Origin: Chloroflexota bacterium
Lineage (GTDB): Bacteria; Chloroflexota; Dehalococcoidia; Bin125
Direction: 5' to 3'
Length of the DNA stretch: 64,000 bases
Assembly: GCA_028874365.1 (NCBI GenBank)
Contig: JAPPJZ010000074.1
Coordinates: 17,810-81,809, forward strand
The notes under the pieces are model-generated. The model saw only the letters and a program-made list of their open reading frames with translations. It was not told the DNA's origin and ran no database searches. This document shows positions 10,227 through 20,900 of the stretch, in pieces. The translations under genes and the position numbers were made by a program. Positions within the stretch are counted from its first letter, which is position 1. Every line of letters begins with the position of its first letter.

Positions 10227-10587
10227 TTGAACAGGACAGCGGAATGCACCCAAGCGACGCGTGCCTCCCGTGAGGCATTTGAACAAGCGCTAGGTCAGGA
10301 GCTGCCACCCAAAGGCTCACAGTTCGGTACACCAAGGCTCATGCTTCCCGACATCAAGCTCCGTTGAGTTGACGCTCCTGTCGGAGCTCTGAAGGCGCGA
10401 ACGACTCTTGGGCAGGAACTACGGACACCAGCGGCGTATCTGCTCGAGGGGTCCGTCGTCACGGCAGAGCACGCGCCGAATCTTTCGATTCGGTTCCCTC
10501 GTTTGTTCGCGATTGGTACGTGACCGCGCCCACTGCTTTCAATCTGTTGGCCTCTTCCAGCACGCCGCGAGTCGCTGCTCTGCGGCA

Positions 10588-11157
10588 CTAACCGTCGCCA
10601 CAGATCACGATGTGCGAGCCGTCGGCGTTGGTGTGGACCGCGCGCGACGCTCCCGCGAAGCCGAAGACGAGCCGGTAGCCCGGCGTGACGACCTGGGCGT
10701 AGGCGGAGCCCTCTTGCGGGCAGCCCAGACTGGCGTCGGACCACTCCACTGTCTCGGAGCCGACGAGCGCGAGGTCGCGCTCATCCAGGTCTAACTCGTC
10801 GGCCAGCAGCCTGCGCGCCGCCGACTCGATCTGCTCGGGCGCAGCGACATTGTCCGGCGCGGTGGTTGACTGTTCCTCGGACACTCCTGAATCCGCGACG
10901 CTGACGCTCAGCGGAGTGCTGTTCAACCAGCGACCGGTCTCGGCGTCGGCGGGGAGAAATCGGGACTGCGGAAGCTGGCGTGGCCCCCAGGCCTTATTGT
11001 TGCGCTGCTGCAAGCCGACCTCGACCCGACCGTCGTCGAGCCGGCGGGCATTGATCCGGACCTCGGAGTCGCCCGAGGTCGCCGCCCAGACGGCGCCGAG
11101 TACGCCGAAGGCGACGAGCATCCCAGCGGCAAACCAGACAATTGCCTGAACTCTCAT
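10588..11157 (-). CDS. Secreted/anchored protein of unknown function; shares a short domain with the 57.7 kb ORF
   Basis: Single N-terminal TM segment; VRINARRLDDGRVEVGLQQRNNKAWGPRQLPQSRFLPADAETGRWLNSTPLSV; C-terminal VEWSDASLGCPQEGSAYAQVVTPGYRLVF module. Confidence 0.7.
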   Translation of the reverse strand: MRVQAIVWFAAGMLVAFGVLGAVWAATSGDSEVRINARRLDDGRVEVGLQQRNNKAWGPRQLPQSRFLPADAETGRWLNSTPLSVSVADSGVSEEQSTTAPDNVAAPEQIESAARRLLADELDLDERDLALVGSETVEWSDASLGCPQEGSAYAQVVTPGYRLVFGFAGASRAVHTNADGSHIVICGDG

Positions 11158-11587
11158 GTCTCGTCCCTCTCGTCAACGTGCGCGGACAACGATGCCGCGC
11201 GTAGGCGCCGAGCCGCTGCCTACCGTTGCGAGTCGTCCAACCCAGCCGCGTACTGATCCCGTAGCGCAGCGATGCCGACCCTGGCGCGCGGTGGATGTGC
11301 CAAACGTAGGACGGCCGGCCTCCACTGAGCGTCATGCCCTTGCGAAGTCGACGGTCGTGCAGGCAATGGGCGGCCGCGTCGATACGCTTCTGCAATCTGT
11401 TCCTCTGGCAACCGTCGAGACAACTGAAGCGTACTCTGTATCGATGACGGTTTTGTGACTGCAATGACCCCGTCATATGATTTCATATGATCAGCGCAAG
11501 ACCGACACTCCGCCCGCGTCCGGCCGGCAAAGCGAGTGATCAGAGAGACCGAGCCTCTGCGGCGCGCGAGGCGAAACCGAGACAAGC

Positions 11588-13966
11588 ATGGACGGCGTTG
11601 ACGATCGAGACCGACGCATTGCGGAGCTGGAGACTCGGCTCTCGCGGCTGGGCGAGGCGAGCTTGCGGATTTCGGAGAGTCTCGACTTCGACACGGTGTT
11701 GCAAGAGGTGGTCGACAGCGCCCGCGCGCTCACCGGCTCCCGCTACGGGGCGATCACCGTCCGCCGCGAGTCGGATCGCTTGTCCGACATGATCGTCTCT
11801 GGTCTGTCCGGCGAAGAGCGTCAGGAACTACTGGAGATGCCCGACGCGCCGGCCTTCTTCGAGTATCTCAGCGGCCTTGAAGAGCCGTTGCGCATCTCCG
11901 ATATCGACACGCACATGCGCGAATCACGCATGCCCAGCTTTGTCCCGCCGATACCGGCGGCGTCCCTGCTCGTCGCTCCGATCCGGCATCAGGGCGTCGG
12001 CGTGGGCACCATCTACCTGGCCCACGACCGCGACGACCGCCGCTACTCTCGCGAGGACGAGGAGACCCTTGTCATGTTTGCGTCTCAGGCGGCGATGGTG
12101 ATCGCGAACGCGCGCCGCCACCATCAGGAGCAACAGACGAGGGCCGACCTCGAAACATTGATCGACACCTCGCCGGTCGGCGTTGTCGTGCTCGACGCGA
12201 CGACGGGCGTGCCCAAGTCCTTCAATCGCGAGGCCTCGCGGATCGTCGATCGACTCCGCGCTCCCGACCAATCGCCGGCTGAGCTGCTGGAGGCGGTGAC
12301 CTTCAAACGAGCCGACGGACGGCAGATCTCGTTGCGCGAGTTCCAGATGACCGAACTCCTGAGCGTCGGGGAGACTGTCCGGGCTGAGGAGATCGTATTG
12401 CGCGTCGCTGACGGGCGTAGCGTGACGGTGTTGCTCAACGCTACGCCCATCACGTCAGAGGACGGCGTGGTCGAATCGGTGGTCGTGACGCTGCAGGACA
12501 TGGCGGCGGTGGAGGAACTGGAACGACTGCGGGCCGAGTTCCTGGCCATGGTCAGCCATGAGCTACGTGCTCCGCTGACATCGATCAAGGGATCGGCCGC
12601 CACCGTTTTGGAGTCTGATATCGACCTCGATCCCGCCGTGGTGCGACAGTTCTTCCGAATTATCGAGGAGCAGGCCGATCACCTGAATACGCTGGTCTCT
12701 GACCTGCTCGACGTGGCGCGCATCGAGACCGGCAGCCTCCCGGTTAGCGCCGAACCGTCCGAGGCCACGGTGCTGGTCGACCGCGCCCGCAGCGCGTTCG
12801 CTAACGCCGGCGCCACGAACCCGTTGCAGATCGACGTCGAGCCGGCCCTGCCACTGGTCATGGCTGATCGGCGTCGCATCGTCCAGGTGCTCGTCAATCT
12901 ATTGACCAACGCGGCGCGCAACTCTCCCGACTCGTCGGTGATCCGCGTGAGTGCACAGCGCGAGGCTACGCACGTAGCCGTCTCGGTATCCGATGACGGA
13001 CGCGGTATTCCGGCCGAGAGCCTACCGCTGTTGTTCCGCAAGTTCACCAGCGTGCCGTCCGAAGCGCCACCTGGCGCCGCTGGCCTCGGGCTGGCGATTT
13101 GCAAGGGCATCGTCGAAGCCCACGGCGGCCGAATATGGGCCGAGAGCGACGGTCCCGGACTGGGCGCGCGCTTCACATTCACCCTGCCGACGGTCGATGT
13201 TGTCGCAGGGCAGCCCGTAGAACTAGCGCCAGGGCGTGCCCAGACCGGGGCGAAGTCCGGCGAGAACGAGCCGGCCCGCGTTGTCGCCGTGGACGACGAT
13301 CCGCAGGCTCTGCGTTACGTGCGCGACGCGCTGGTCGAGGGAGGCTACGAGCCGCTCGTCACCGGCGACCCTCAGGAGGCGTTGCGTTTCATGCAGGAGC
13401 AGCGGCCCCACCTGGTGCTCCTCGACCTTGTCCTGCCCGGCGTGGACGGCATCGATCTGATGAGCCAGATGCTGAAGGTCGTCGACGTGCCCGTGATCTT
13501 CCTCTCCGCCTACGGACGCGACGAACTGATCGCCCGCGCATTCGAGATGGGCGCCGCCGACTACGTCGTCAAACCCTTCTCGCCAACCGAACTCTCGGCC
13601 CGGATCAGAGCCGCACTCCGCAGCCGCGAGGTCTCCGAACCGCCACCGCCGTACCGGCTGGGGGACCTGTCCATCGATTACGTGGAGCGCAGCGTGACGG
13701 CGTCTGGGGAGCAGATAAAACTGACGCCCACCGAGTACCGGATGCTGGCCGAACTCTCTGTTAACGGCGGGGAGCTGGTGACCTACGACCGCTTGCTGGC
13801 TCGTGTCTGGGCAGAGCGGAGCGATGGTGACCTAAGGCCCATGCGGACGATGATGGGCAAACTACGGCGCAAACTTGGCGAAGACGTTGAGAATCCGAGG
13901 TACATCTTCACTGAGCCCCGTGTGGGTTATCGGATGCCCCGCTCGGAGACGGCTGGCGAGGGTTGA
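11588..13966 (+). CDS. Single-polypeptide two-component system: GAF-PAS-histidine kinase-REC-OmpR-type winged helix
   Basis: GAF-like N-terminus; H-box MVSHELRAPLTSIKGS; N/G boxes NLLTNAARNSP, DDGRGIP, GLGLAICKGIVEAHGG; REC VVAVDDDPQ..LVLLDLVLPGVDG..VVKPFSP; C-terminal LTPTEYRMLAEL..LARVW..YIFTEPRVGYRM. Confidence 0.9.
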   Translation: MDGVDDRDRRIAELETRLSRLGEASLRISESLDFDTVLQEVVDSARALTGSRYGAITVRRESDRLSDMIVSGLSGEERQELLEMPDAPAFFEYLSGLEEPLRISDIDTHMRESRMPSFVPPIPAASLLVAPIRHQGVGVGTIYLAHDRDDRRYSREDEETLVMFASQAAMVIANARRHHQEQQTRADLETLIDTSPVGVVVLDATTGVPKSFNREASRIVDRLRAPDQSPAELLEAVTFKRADGRQISLREFQMTELLSVGETVRAEEIVLRVADGRSVTVLLNATPITSEDGVVESVVVTLQDMAAVEELERLRAEFLAMVSHELRAPLTSIKGSAATVLESDIDLDPAVVRQFFRIIEEQADHLNTLVSDLLDVARIETGSLPVSAEPSEATVLVDRARSAFANAGATNPLQIDVEPALPLVMADRRRIVQVLVNLLTNAARNSPDSSVIRVSAQREATHVAVSVSDDGRGIPAESLPLLFRKFTSVPSEAPPGAAGLGLAICKGIVEAHGGRIWAESDGPGLGARFTFTLPTVDVVAGQPVELAPGRAQTGAKSGENEPARVVAVDDDPQALRYVRDALVEGGYEPLVTGDPQEALRFMQEQRPHLVLLDLVLPGVDGIDLMSQMLKVVDVPVIFLSAYGRDELIARAFEMGAADYVVKPFSPTELSARIRAALRSREVSEPPPPYRLGDLSIDYVERSVTASGEQIKLTPTEYRMLAELSVNGGELVTYDRLLARVWAERSDGDLRPMRTMMGKLRRKLGEDVENPRYIFTEPRVGYRMPRSETAGEG

Positions 13967-14102
13967 TAGCGGACAACCAACCTGGGGAAGTTCCTAAACC
14001 GACTGAGGATCGACCGGGCAGCGTTACTCGTGCAATCGATGGCCCGGTGGTTTGCCCTCGGTCGCTCCGGGTCGACGCGTCCGCGACTCCTAAGCGGAGC
14101 TT

Positions 14103-16334
14103 CTACGCGAACGGGGTTGGGTCCAGGAACCGGTCGAGCACGTTGCGCGTCATGCGCGAGACGTTGTTGTTGTGATCGTTGTGGAATAGCGCCGAACTCC
14201 AGCCAATCGAGCCGGTCGAAAAGACCGCGCCGCCGCGCGGGGTCTCGAAGAAGACCACGTCGGCGTGCACCTGCGGGTCGTCCTGACCGCCGATCGAGAG
14301 CAGCATGTGACCGATGTCCTCGTTGACGCGGATGTAGCAGTCGGTGTGCTGCTCGGAAGTCGCGACCGTCAGCGCATGCGGCGGCGTCCCATAGGCGCGG
14401 CTGGCCGAGTCCAGTTCGAGGCCGGCTGCGCCACCGCCAATCAGTCCGAAGTCGCCGATGATCTCGTCGTCAATGCCTTCAAAGATGAACGCTGCACGCG
14501 GGTCGTGGCTATCGGCAGTGCGGCGGAAGTAGGAGGAGTGGTCGAATCCCTGGGCAATGAAGCCGTTGCCAACGAGCGACTGCGGCGTGCGTCCGGCGCG
14601 CCACCAAAGCCCCCCGTACTCGCCGGTAAAGGCCATGAAATACTCGCCCGGCTCGCTTGCCCAGGAGCGCGAACCATCTTCTGTGCGGCGCATCTCCATG
14701 GCGCCCGGTTTGTCGTCGCGATAGGCGACGCGCCAATAGAAGCCGTTGCCGCCCATGTACATCAGCCGGCCGCCACGTTGCGTGAAGGCGTGGACGGCGT
14801 CCCACATGTTGGTCGAGTAGTACTCGGGGTGGCTGCACGTCATGACGCAGGAGTAGCGCTCCAGGAGTGAGACGCCGTCCTGGTGCATGTCTTCGTCGGT
14901 GATCACGTCAAAGGGGATGCGCTGCGCTTCGAGCCACTCAACGATGTGCATGTCGGCGCTGAGCTGCCACAGCCAGTGGTGGGTCGGACGGATGTTGATC
15001 AGCGGGCGGAGACGAGAGGAGTAACAGACACCCGTGCCGTCGTTGTGGTTGTCGTACATCGAGTTGCCGTACTCGGGGTGGCGGTTGAGGTAGCGCTCCT
15101 CCGGTCCGATCACGGCAAGGTGATTGGCGAGCAGTTCGTTGCCGAACTCGATTCCGCCGCGGGAGTTGCCGTAGGCCATGTAACTGGCCGTCGGAATCAG
15201 TAGCGCCAAGGACGCCGTTGCGCGGTCCCGCGGCGGCCGCACTACGAAGCTGATGTGGTCTTCCTGATCTCCGGCCGTGAGGCGTGCGGCGTAGAGTCCG
15301 CTCGGCGTGTCGGCGGGGACCTCCAATTCAAAGTCGGCGTCCCACTCGCAGTCGTAGAGCGAGTCGTCGAGGAAGTGGATGGCGGCGTACTGATCCGGCG
15401 CGTGATTGAAGTCCAGCTCATCTCCGGTCCAGTTGGAGCCGCGCACGGCGCGAATCGGCAGATTGATAAGCCGGCCGTGCGCGCGGTTGGGAGAGATGTC
15501 GATGATGTCGTCGGTATCCATCGCGCGCGAGAAATCCCAGGCGGCGCAGATGTCCGTGCGCAGGCCTCGGGGAACCGCGTCGCTGCGCAGGGATTCGATT
15601 TCACTGCGCTCCAGGACCCGGGAAGCGACGACCGGACGCTCGATGCGACCGTTGAAAATCATTTCACCAACGGGCTTCCCGCGGGCCTCCTCGCGGCTGG
15701 CGGCGGCGATCAGCAGCGGTGCGTTGCAGCGGACGACGGCAGTCCCCTTGCTGTCGTGTTTGACTTCGCCGCTTGAGGTGTCGCGAGCATAGGAATCAAG
15801 CAGTTGTTGCCGCAGGTGAACCTCGCCGCTGGAGGAGTCGTACGTCGCGCTGACCAGATACCACTCGCGGGCGACCAGGGCTTGTCCGAGCGTGAACTCC
15901 CTCAGACCACCATCGCCGTCACCCAGCTGCAGGACGAGGCCGTCGGCCGGATCGGTCCAGAGCGCAAATCCGCATCCGGCTTCGATGTCCATCTTCGAGA
16001 TAATGCAGGCCCGACGAAGGGCCGGCAGCGTGGGAAAGATGGCAGCCTGCAGGCTGAGATCACTAAGGGCGTCGAACGCAGGGCCGTCGGGTACGACGGC
16101 GTAGGAGCCGCAATAGGTTTCCTGACTGCGTCCGGGATACTCGCCGCTCACCGACGTTTGCAGGAGCTCGTCCCGGTAGCCCGGCCCGCTGGGCTGGCGA
16201 TCTCCCGAAATCAGGCGAACAATGTCCGCTTGATAGCGGTCGACGCCGGGCTCGCAGCTAACCATGAAGCGTATGCGTTCGCCGGGGGCGACGCTGATTT
16301 CGTCGCTGTAGCCGGCGATCTTCTTTTCGAGCAT
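14103..16334 (-). CDS. N,N-dimethylformamidase large-subunit-like protein (LamG-like domain plus DMFase C-terminal domain)
   Basis: KKIAGYSDEISVAPGERIRFMVSCEP, LLIPTASYMAYGNSR, RPLINIRPTHHWLWQLSADMHIVEWLEAQRIPFDVITDEDMHQDG, GGRLMYMGGNGFYWRVAY. Confidence 0.75.
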   Translation of the reverse strand: MLEKKIAGYSDEISVAPGERIRFMVSCEPGVDRYQADIVRLISGDRQPSGPGYRDELLQTSVSGEYPGRSQETYCGSYAVVPDGPAFDALSDLSLQAAIFPTLPALRRACIISKMDIEAGCGFALWTDPADGLVLQLGDGDGGLREFTLGQALVAREWYLVSATYDSSSGEVHLRQQLLDSYARDTSSGEVKHDSKGTAVVRCNAPLLIAAASREEARGKPVGEMIFNGRIERPVVASRVLERSEIESLRSDAVPRGLRTDICAAWDFSRAMDTDDIIDISPNRAHGRLINLPIRAVRGSNWTGDELDFNHAPDQYAAIHFLDDSLYDCEWDADFELEVPADTPSGLYAARLTAGDQEDHISFVVRPPRDRATASLALLIPTASYMAYGNSRGGIEFGNELLANHLAVIGPEERYLNRHPEYGNSMYDNHNDGTGVCYSSRLRPLINIRPTHHWLWQLSADMHIVEWLEAQRIPFDVITDEDMHQDGVSLLERYSCVMTCSHPEYYSTNMWDAVHAFTQRGGRLMYMGGNGFYWRVAYRDDKPGAMEMRRTEDGSRSWASEPGEYFMAFTGEYGGLWWRAGRTPQSLVGNGFIAQGFDHSSYFRRTADSHDPRAAFIFEGIDDEIIGDFGLIGGGAAGLELDSASRAYGTPPHALTVATSEQHTDCYIRVNEDIGHMLLSIGGQDDPQVHADVVFFETPRGGAVFSTGSIGWSSALFHNDHNNNVSRMTRNVLDRFLDPTPFA

Positions 16335-16356
16335 GGATCGGTCCCTCGGCGTGAAT

Positions 16357-16671
16357 TCAGTCGAGTACGAGTGGGGTTCCGGTGATCAGTTCCCAGCGCA
16401 TTTTGAAGACCGCTCGCTCGGCGTCTTCGAGCGACGTGAAGACCTGGTCTTCGAGCAGGGTGACATCCACACCGCGTTGTCCCGAGAGCTGGGCCAAGCC
16501 CCACTCCTGGTAGGGGATGCGGGTGACCAGGACGTAGCGTCCGGCTGCTTCGGTGTCCCGCATGCGTGTGACGATGCGCTGCAGCGCGGCGCTGTGCGGG
16601 CCCATGGGGTTGCCCATGAACTCTCGCGCGAGATCGGTACGGCTTGGGTCGATTGGATACTGAGACGGCAT
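16357..16671 (-). CDS. Small protein upstream of the DMFase-like gene, possible small subunit
   Basis: 104 aa ORF (MPSQYPIDPSRTDLAREFMGNPMGPHSAALQRIVTRMR...) co-directional and 22 bp upstream of the large-subunit gene; size fits DmfA1. Confidence 0.5.
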   Translation of the reverse strand: MPSQYPIDPSRTDLAREFMGNPMGPHSAALQRIVTRMRDTEAAGRYVLVTRIPYQEWGLAQLSGQRGVDVTLLEDQVFTSLEDAERAVFKMRWELITGTPLVLD

Positions 16672-16881
16672 CGATAGCCCCGTGGGTTCGATGGCGCAGT
16701 CTAGGCCTGGCAGGGAGGCGATGCAATCGGTGCGGGCGCCATGGGCAGACCGTACGTTGTCCTGGCCCACGCTGAGATGCGAACAGCCGTGGTTCGCAGC
16801 GCCGCCGGACGTGCAATCGTGTCCGGTCCCGTCAGACCTGTTGGTTTAGCATGGTCCCAACTCAATCGAGGGGGCACACGG

Positions 16882-17913
16882 GTGAGCCGTTTCTTCGCCA
16901 GACGATCGAGTGGCCGCTCGGTCGGAGATTTGGCCGCTGACGAGGTGAAGCCCACGGTTGACGACTACTCGGAACTCTTTGACGAGAGCGCCGAGCAGCG
17001 CAAAGAGCGCTATCACACGGTTGTCAATCACTATTACAACCTGGCGACCGACTTTTATGAGTTTGGCTGGGGCCGGTCGTTTCACTTTGCCCCTCGGAGG
17101 CGAGGCGAGAGCTTGAGCGCTTCCTTGCTGAGGCACGAACTGTTCCTCGCCGCGCGGCTGTCGATGACCTCCGGAATGCAAGTGCTCGATGTGGGCTGCG
17201 GGGTCGGCGGACCGATGGCCAACCTGGCCCGTCACACCGGCGCGAGCTTCGTGGGGATCAATCTCAACGCTTACCAGCTCGAGCGAGCGAAACAGTACAC
17301 GAGCGATCTTGGGTCGCAGTGCCGCTTCATCCACGGCGACTTCATGCAGGTTCCAGAGGCCGATGGCCAGTTCGATGCCGCGATGAACATCGAAGCCATT
17401 GCGCACGCACCGGACAAGACCGGGGTGTTCAGAGAGGTCTTCCGCGTTCTTCGTCCGGGTGGTGGATTCGCGGGCTACGACTGGTGTTTGACTGACTCGT
17501 TTGATCCAGCGAACGAGGACCACATGCGGATTAAGAACGACATCATGAAGGGGAACGGGCTTCCAGATATCGCGCACACGTCGGAGATCAGCTCGGCGTT
17601 GCTGGCAGCGGGCTTTGAGCTGTTAGAGACCCGCGATCTCGCCCTCGAGTCAGATCCGGAGACTCCCTGGTATCGCCCATTGCAGGGTCGGGACCTGAAC
17701 CTGACGAGCCTTCCGCGAACGCCGATCGGTCGAGCCGTCACGAATCTGGCTCTGGGAGTGGGGGAGAAGTTGCGGATCGTGCCGGAAGGCGCTCAAGAGA
17801 TCAGCAGCGCACTGAACGCCGGCGCGGACGCGCTGGTTGACGGTGGGATCACCGGTGTGTTCACGCCGATGTTCTACTACCTGGCGCGTAAGCCCCTTGC
17901 CAGCGAAGACTAG
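16882..17913 (+). CDS. Sterol 24-C-methyltransferase (ERG6/SMT-like)
   Basis: YYNLATDFYEFGWGRSFHFAPRRRGESLSASLLRHELFLAARL, VLDVGCGVGGPMANLARHTGASFVGINLNAYQLERAK, GYDWCLTDSFDPANEDHMRIKNDIMKGNGLPDI; C-terminal sterol MT domain. GTG start preceded by GAGGGGG. Confidence 0.88.
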   Translation: MSRFFARRSSGRSVGDLAADEVKPTVDDYSELFDESAEQRKERYHTVVNHYYNLATDFYEFGWGRSFHFAPRRRGESLSASLLRHELFLAARLSMTSGMQVLDVGCGVGGPMANLARHTGASFVGINLNAYQLERAKQYTSDLGSQCRFIHGDFMQVPEADGQFDAAMNIEAIAHAPDKTGVFREVFRVLRPGGGFAGYDWCLTDSFDPANEDHMRIKNDIMKGNGLPDIAHTSEISSALLAAGFELLETRDLALESDPETPWYRPLQGRDLNLTSLPRTPIGRAVTNLALGVGEKLRIVPEGAQEISSALNAGADALVDGGITGVFTPMFYYLARKPLASED

Positions 17914-17940
17914 CTCCAGCGTCCAGCATCGGATATCGAG

Positions 17941-20900
17941 TTAGCCGCTGCGGGTCTGGCGTCGCTCCTCGTAGAGTCCGAGCGCGTGCAAGGGGAAGTA
18001 CTGGCGATAGAGGACGTAATCCAGCAACGCCGTGCGGAAGAAGACGCCGGCCATGTCTTGCCGGGGCCACGTCCCATCCGGGCACTGCCGATCGATCAAG
18101 AAGCGAATGCCCCGAGTGATCGCCTTCCAGTCGGCATCCCCCGCCTCGAGAAGGGCGATCAACGCCCAGGCGGTGTGGATGACCTGGCTCTCGTCGTGGG
18201 CTACGTATTGCCCGGTCATGCAGCCGCTGTGGTGCTCGCCCCAGCCTCCGTCATCGCGCTGGCGATCCAGCAGCCACTGGCAGGCCGAACGTAGCGCGGG
18301 ATCGTTCGGCTCAGCGCCTCCGGCGATCAGCCCCCGGATCCCGAAGAACGTGCCGTAGATGTACTGCACGCCCCAGACCCCGCGCCATGATCCGTCGTTC
18401 GCCTGCGTCCGGCGCAGCGAGGCGTCAGCCCGCTCCATCGCGCGCTCCGCTCTTCGATCGATGACTTTCGGGGAATGCTCCCGGCAGGCCGCGAGCGCTG
18501 CGAGGCAGGAAGCCGTGCATTCGACATAAGAATGCTCCGTCATCGACTCGCCGAACATTTCGGCGGGGTTGATTCGTTCGAGGTCGAAGCGAGACCGCTG
18601 CGACTCATAACTACCGAACCCACCGTCGCGATTCTGACCTCGCAACATGAATTGAACCGCGTCGCGCAGCTCGCTCGGACTGACCGATGAGGGATCCGCG
18701 GCGATGATCCCGAGCGCTGCTTCAGCCGTACAGTCGGACACCGGCCAGCCATGCCATTGGGCAGCGAAGCACCAGCCTCCCTTTGGATCGTTGCGGTAGG
18801 CCTCGCGAAAGCCTGGGAAGCTGGTATCGATTTGCTGCTGCTGGAGGTAGACGGTCCCACGTTGGAGCGCGTCTGTCACCCCTTCCAGTTGCCGCGCCGT
18901 TGCCAGCGCCTGCAACGCGAATCCGGTGTCCCACGAGGCGCTTCTGGCGCCGGTCATGCGTGCGCCGCGGTCATCGTCTTCCCAGAACCAGAGGTCGGCC
19001 TGCTCAAGCGCTCGCCGACAGTCGGCGTCGTCGGGATCTTGTAGCCACAGGGCCAGGATGTTCAGCAGGCCGCTGACCGGCGAAATGCTGGTGTGATCCG
19101 TCGTCTTTAGTTCCCACTTGATTTGCTCGATCAGTGCGTCGACTGACTTGGCCCGGAGGCGCTTGCTGTGGAATCGTTCCACGAGCTGCGTCCCGCGATA
19201 CAGACCTCGGAGCCACGCCGTTGGTTGTGCGAACAGATCCGCCTGACGCAAGCGACCACGACTAGCGGGGAAATCGACGCTCTCGAACCCCTGTGGGAAC
19301 AGTTCTTCGCGCAATGACGCGATCAACGGAGTGACGGGCGTTTGGAATCGGCGTGCATAGATCGCCGCCATGGCCATGTAGATCAGCCGCGTGTGGCAGT
19401 ACCAGTTGGAGGGATGGAGCGGTAGACGGCGCGGGAGGCTCCAAAGTTCGGGCAGGACGGGGTGCAATCCGCTCCAGTCGTAGAGATTGAGCAACGCCAG
19501 CCAGAACTTGCCCCAGCTTGGGATGCCGAGCGTTCCTTCCTCATGCAAGAATCGGCGCGCCGGCTCGAGCAGCCGATCGTCCCGTTCCACGCCGAGCAAT
19601 CGTGCTGCGATGTAGACAAGGGTGGTCACGAACAGATGCGGCGCCGAGTGATCGTGGAGGCCCCACTGCCCCTCCGGCAGCCGAGATTGCTCGAAGTAAC
19701 GAAGCAAGCGTCGCCGCCGCTCGGGCTCGATGGGCCGCCCGATGATGTGCTGCAGCAGTACCCACTGCGCCGTGATCATCGGGCACCAAACCATTTCGCC
19801 TTCCCAGCCGCCGTCCTCGCCCTGGAGGTTCAGCAGAGGCGCGGTCGCTCGCTGAAGCGCTGGACCGGCATCTGGCAAGACAGTCTCGGTCTGGCGCGGC
19901 TCGTCGGTTTGAGCCGAGACCGATGACCCCGATGGCATCGAAGTCAAGAAAGCGCGGGCCAGTGCTTCAGTGGGGCGCTCATTCCCTGTTCCGCCCGCAC
20001 GTCGGACGTTGTACAAGTGCCAGGCGGCTCGTAATAGCCAAGCAAGACGATTACTCAGCCCACGAGCGACGTCACGATACCGGCGCCAGGCCAACCGGTT
20101 GAGTGACTTCGGCACCGTTGCCCTGAGCGCCCACAGCACCGTTGTGGTGAACTCCCGGCTCAAGCTTCGTATCGAGGTGTCTTCACAGCCCAGCAGCCGC
20201 ATCGTGCGGCCGCGCACTCCCGAACTGGCCCGCCAGCGACTGTACATCGCCTCCCGAAGTGCGGCGCCTTCGGCCCGCGGATCGGCGAAGACCTCGTAGA
20301 GTCCCATCGCCAGGAGTTCCGGAACTCGCGTCGCCTCGAACCGATGGTTTCTGAAGTCGCTGAATTCTTCGCCTTCGGCCAACGCGAAGGCATCGCCGAA
20401 CCCAAGCGTGATCCCGGTAGCGGTCAACGGGTGGTAGTGTCCTGCGGCATCGCCGATCAGCACTCGGCGCGAGGTTCCATACGTTAGGCGCGGGCTAATC
20501 ACATTGGCGGCCGCGTGAATCCCCTGCTCGGACCAGGCTTCGATGAAGGCGGAGCGGAGCGTCTCCGGCATCCAGCGGGCATACGAGTCCGAGAGCAGGC
20601 CCTCCCACTCATGAGGGGAGTGATCAAGCGGGATATCGATGACCGCTCGAACACGATCCTCGCTCAGGCGATAAATGAGCATCGGACCGGGCGCGCCGCT
20701 GACGACGTGCCCGTAGCCTTCGAAGGGCAAGCTCACTCCCTTCAGCGTCAGCCCGATCATCCTCGAACAGGTCCTCGTTTGCGTGGCCAAACCTAACGAT
20801 CGCCGAACGACGGAGGAACGCCCGTCGGCGCCAACGATTCTCTCAGCGAGAACGGTGCTGCTCACGCCGTCCTGCGTGAACGTGATTCGTCCGTCTTCCA

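Noticed and set aside
10227-10587. Possible gene between the HTTM gene and the 10588 ORF
   Set aside because: Only short overlapping ORFs without recognisable motifs; likely non-coding.
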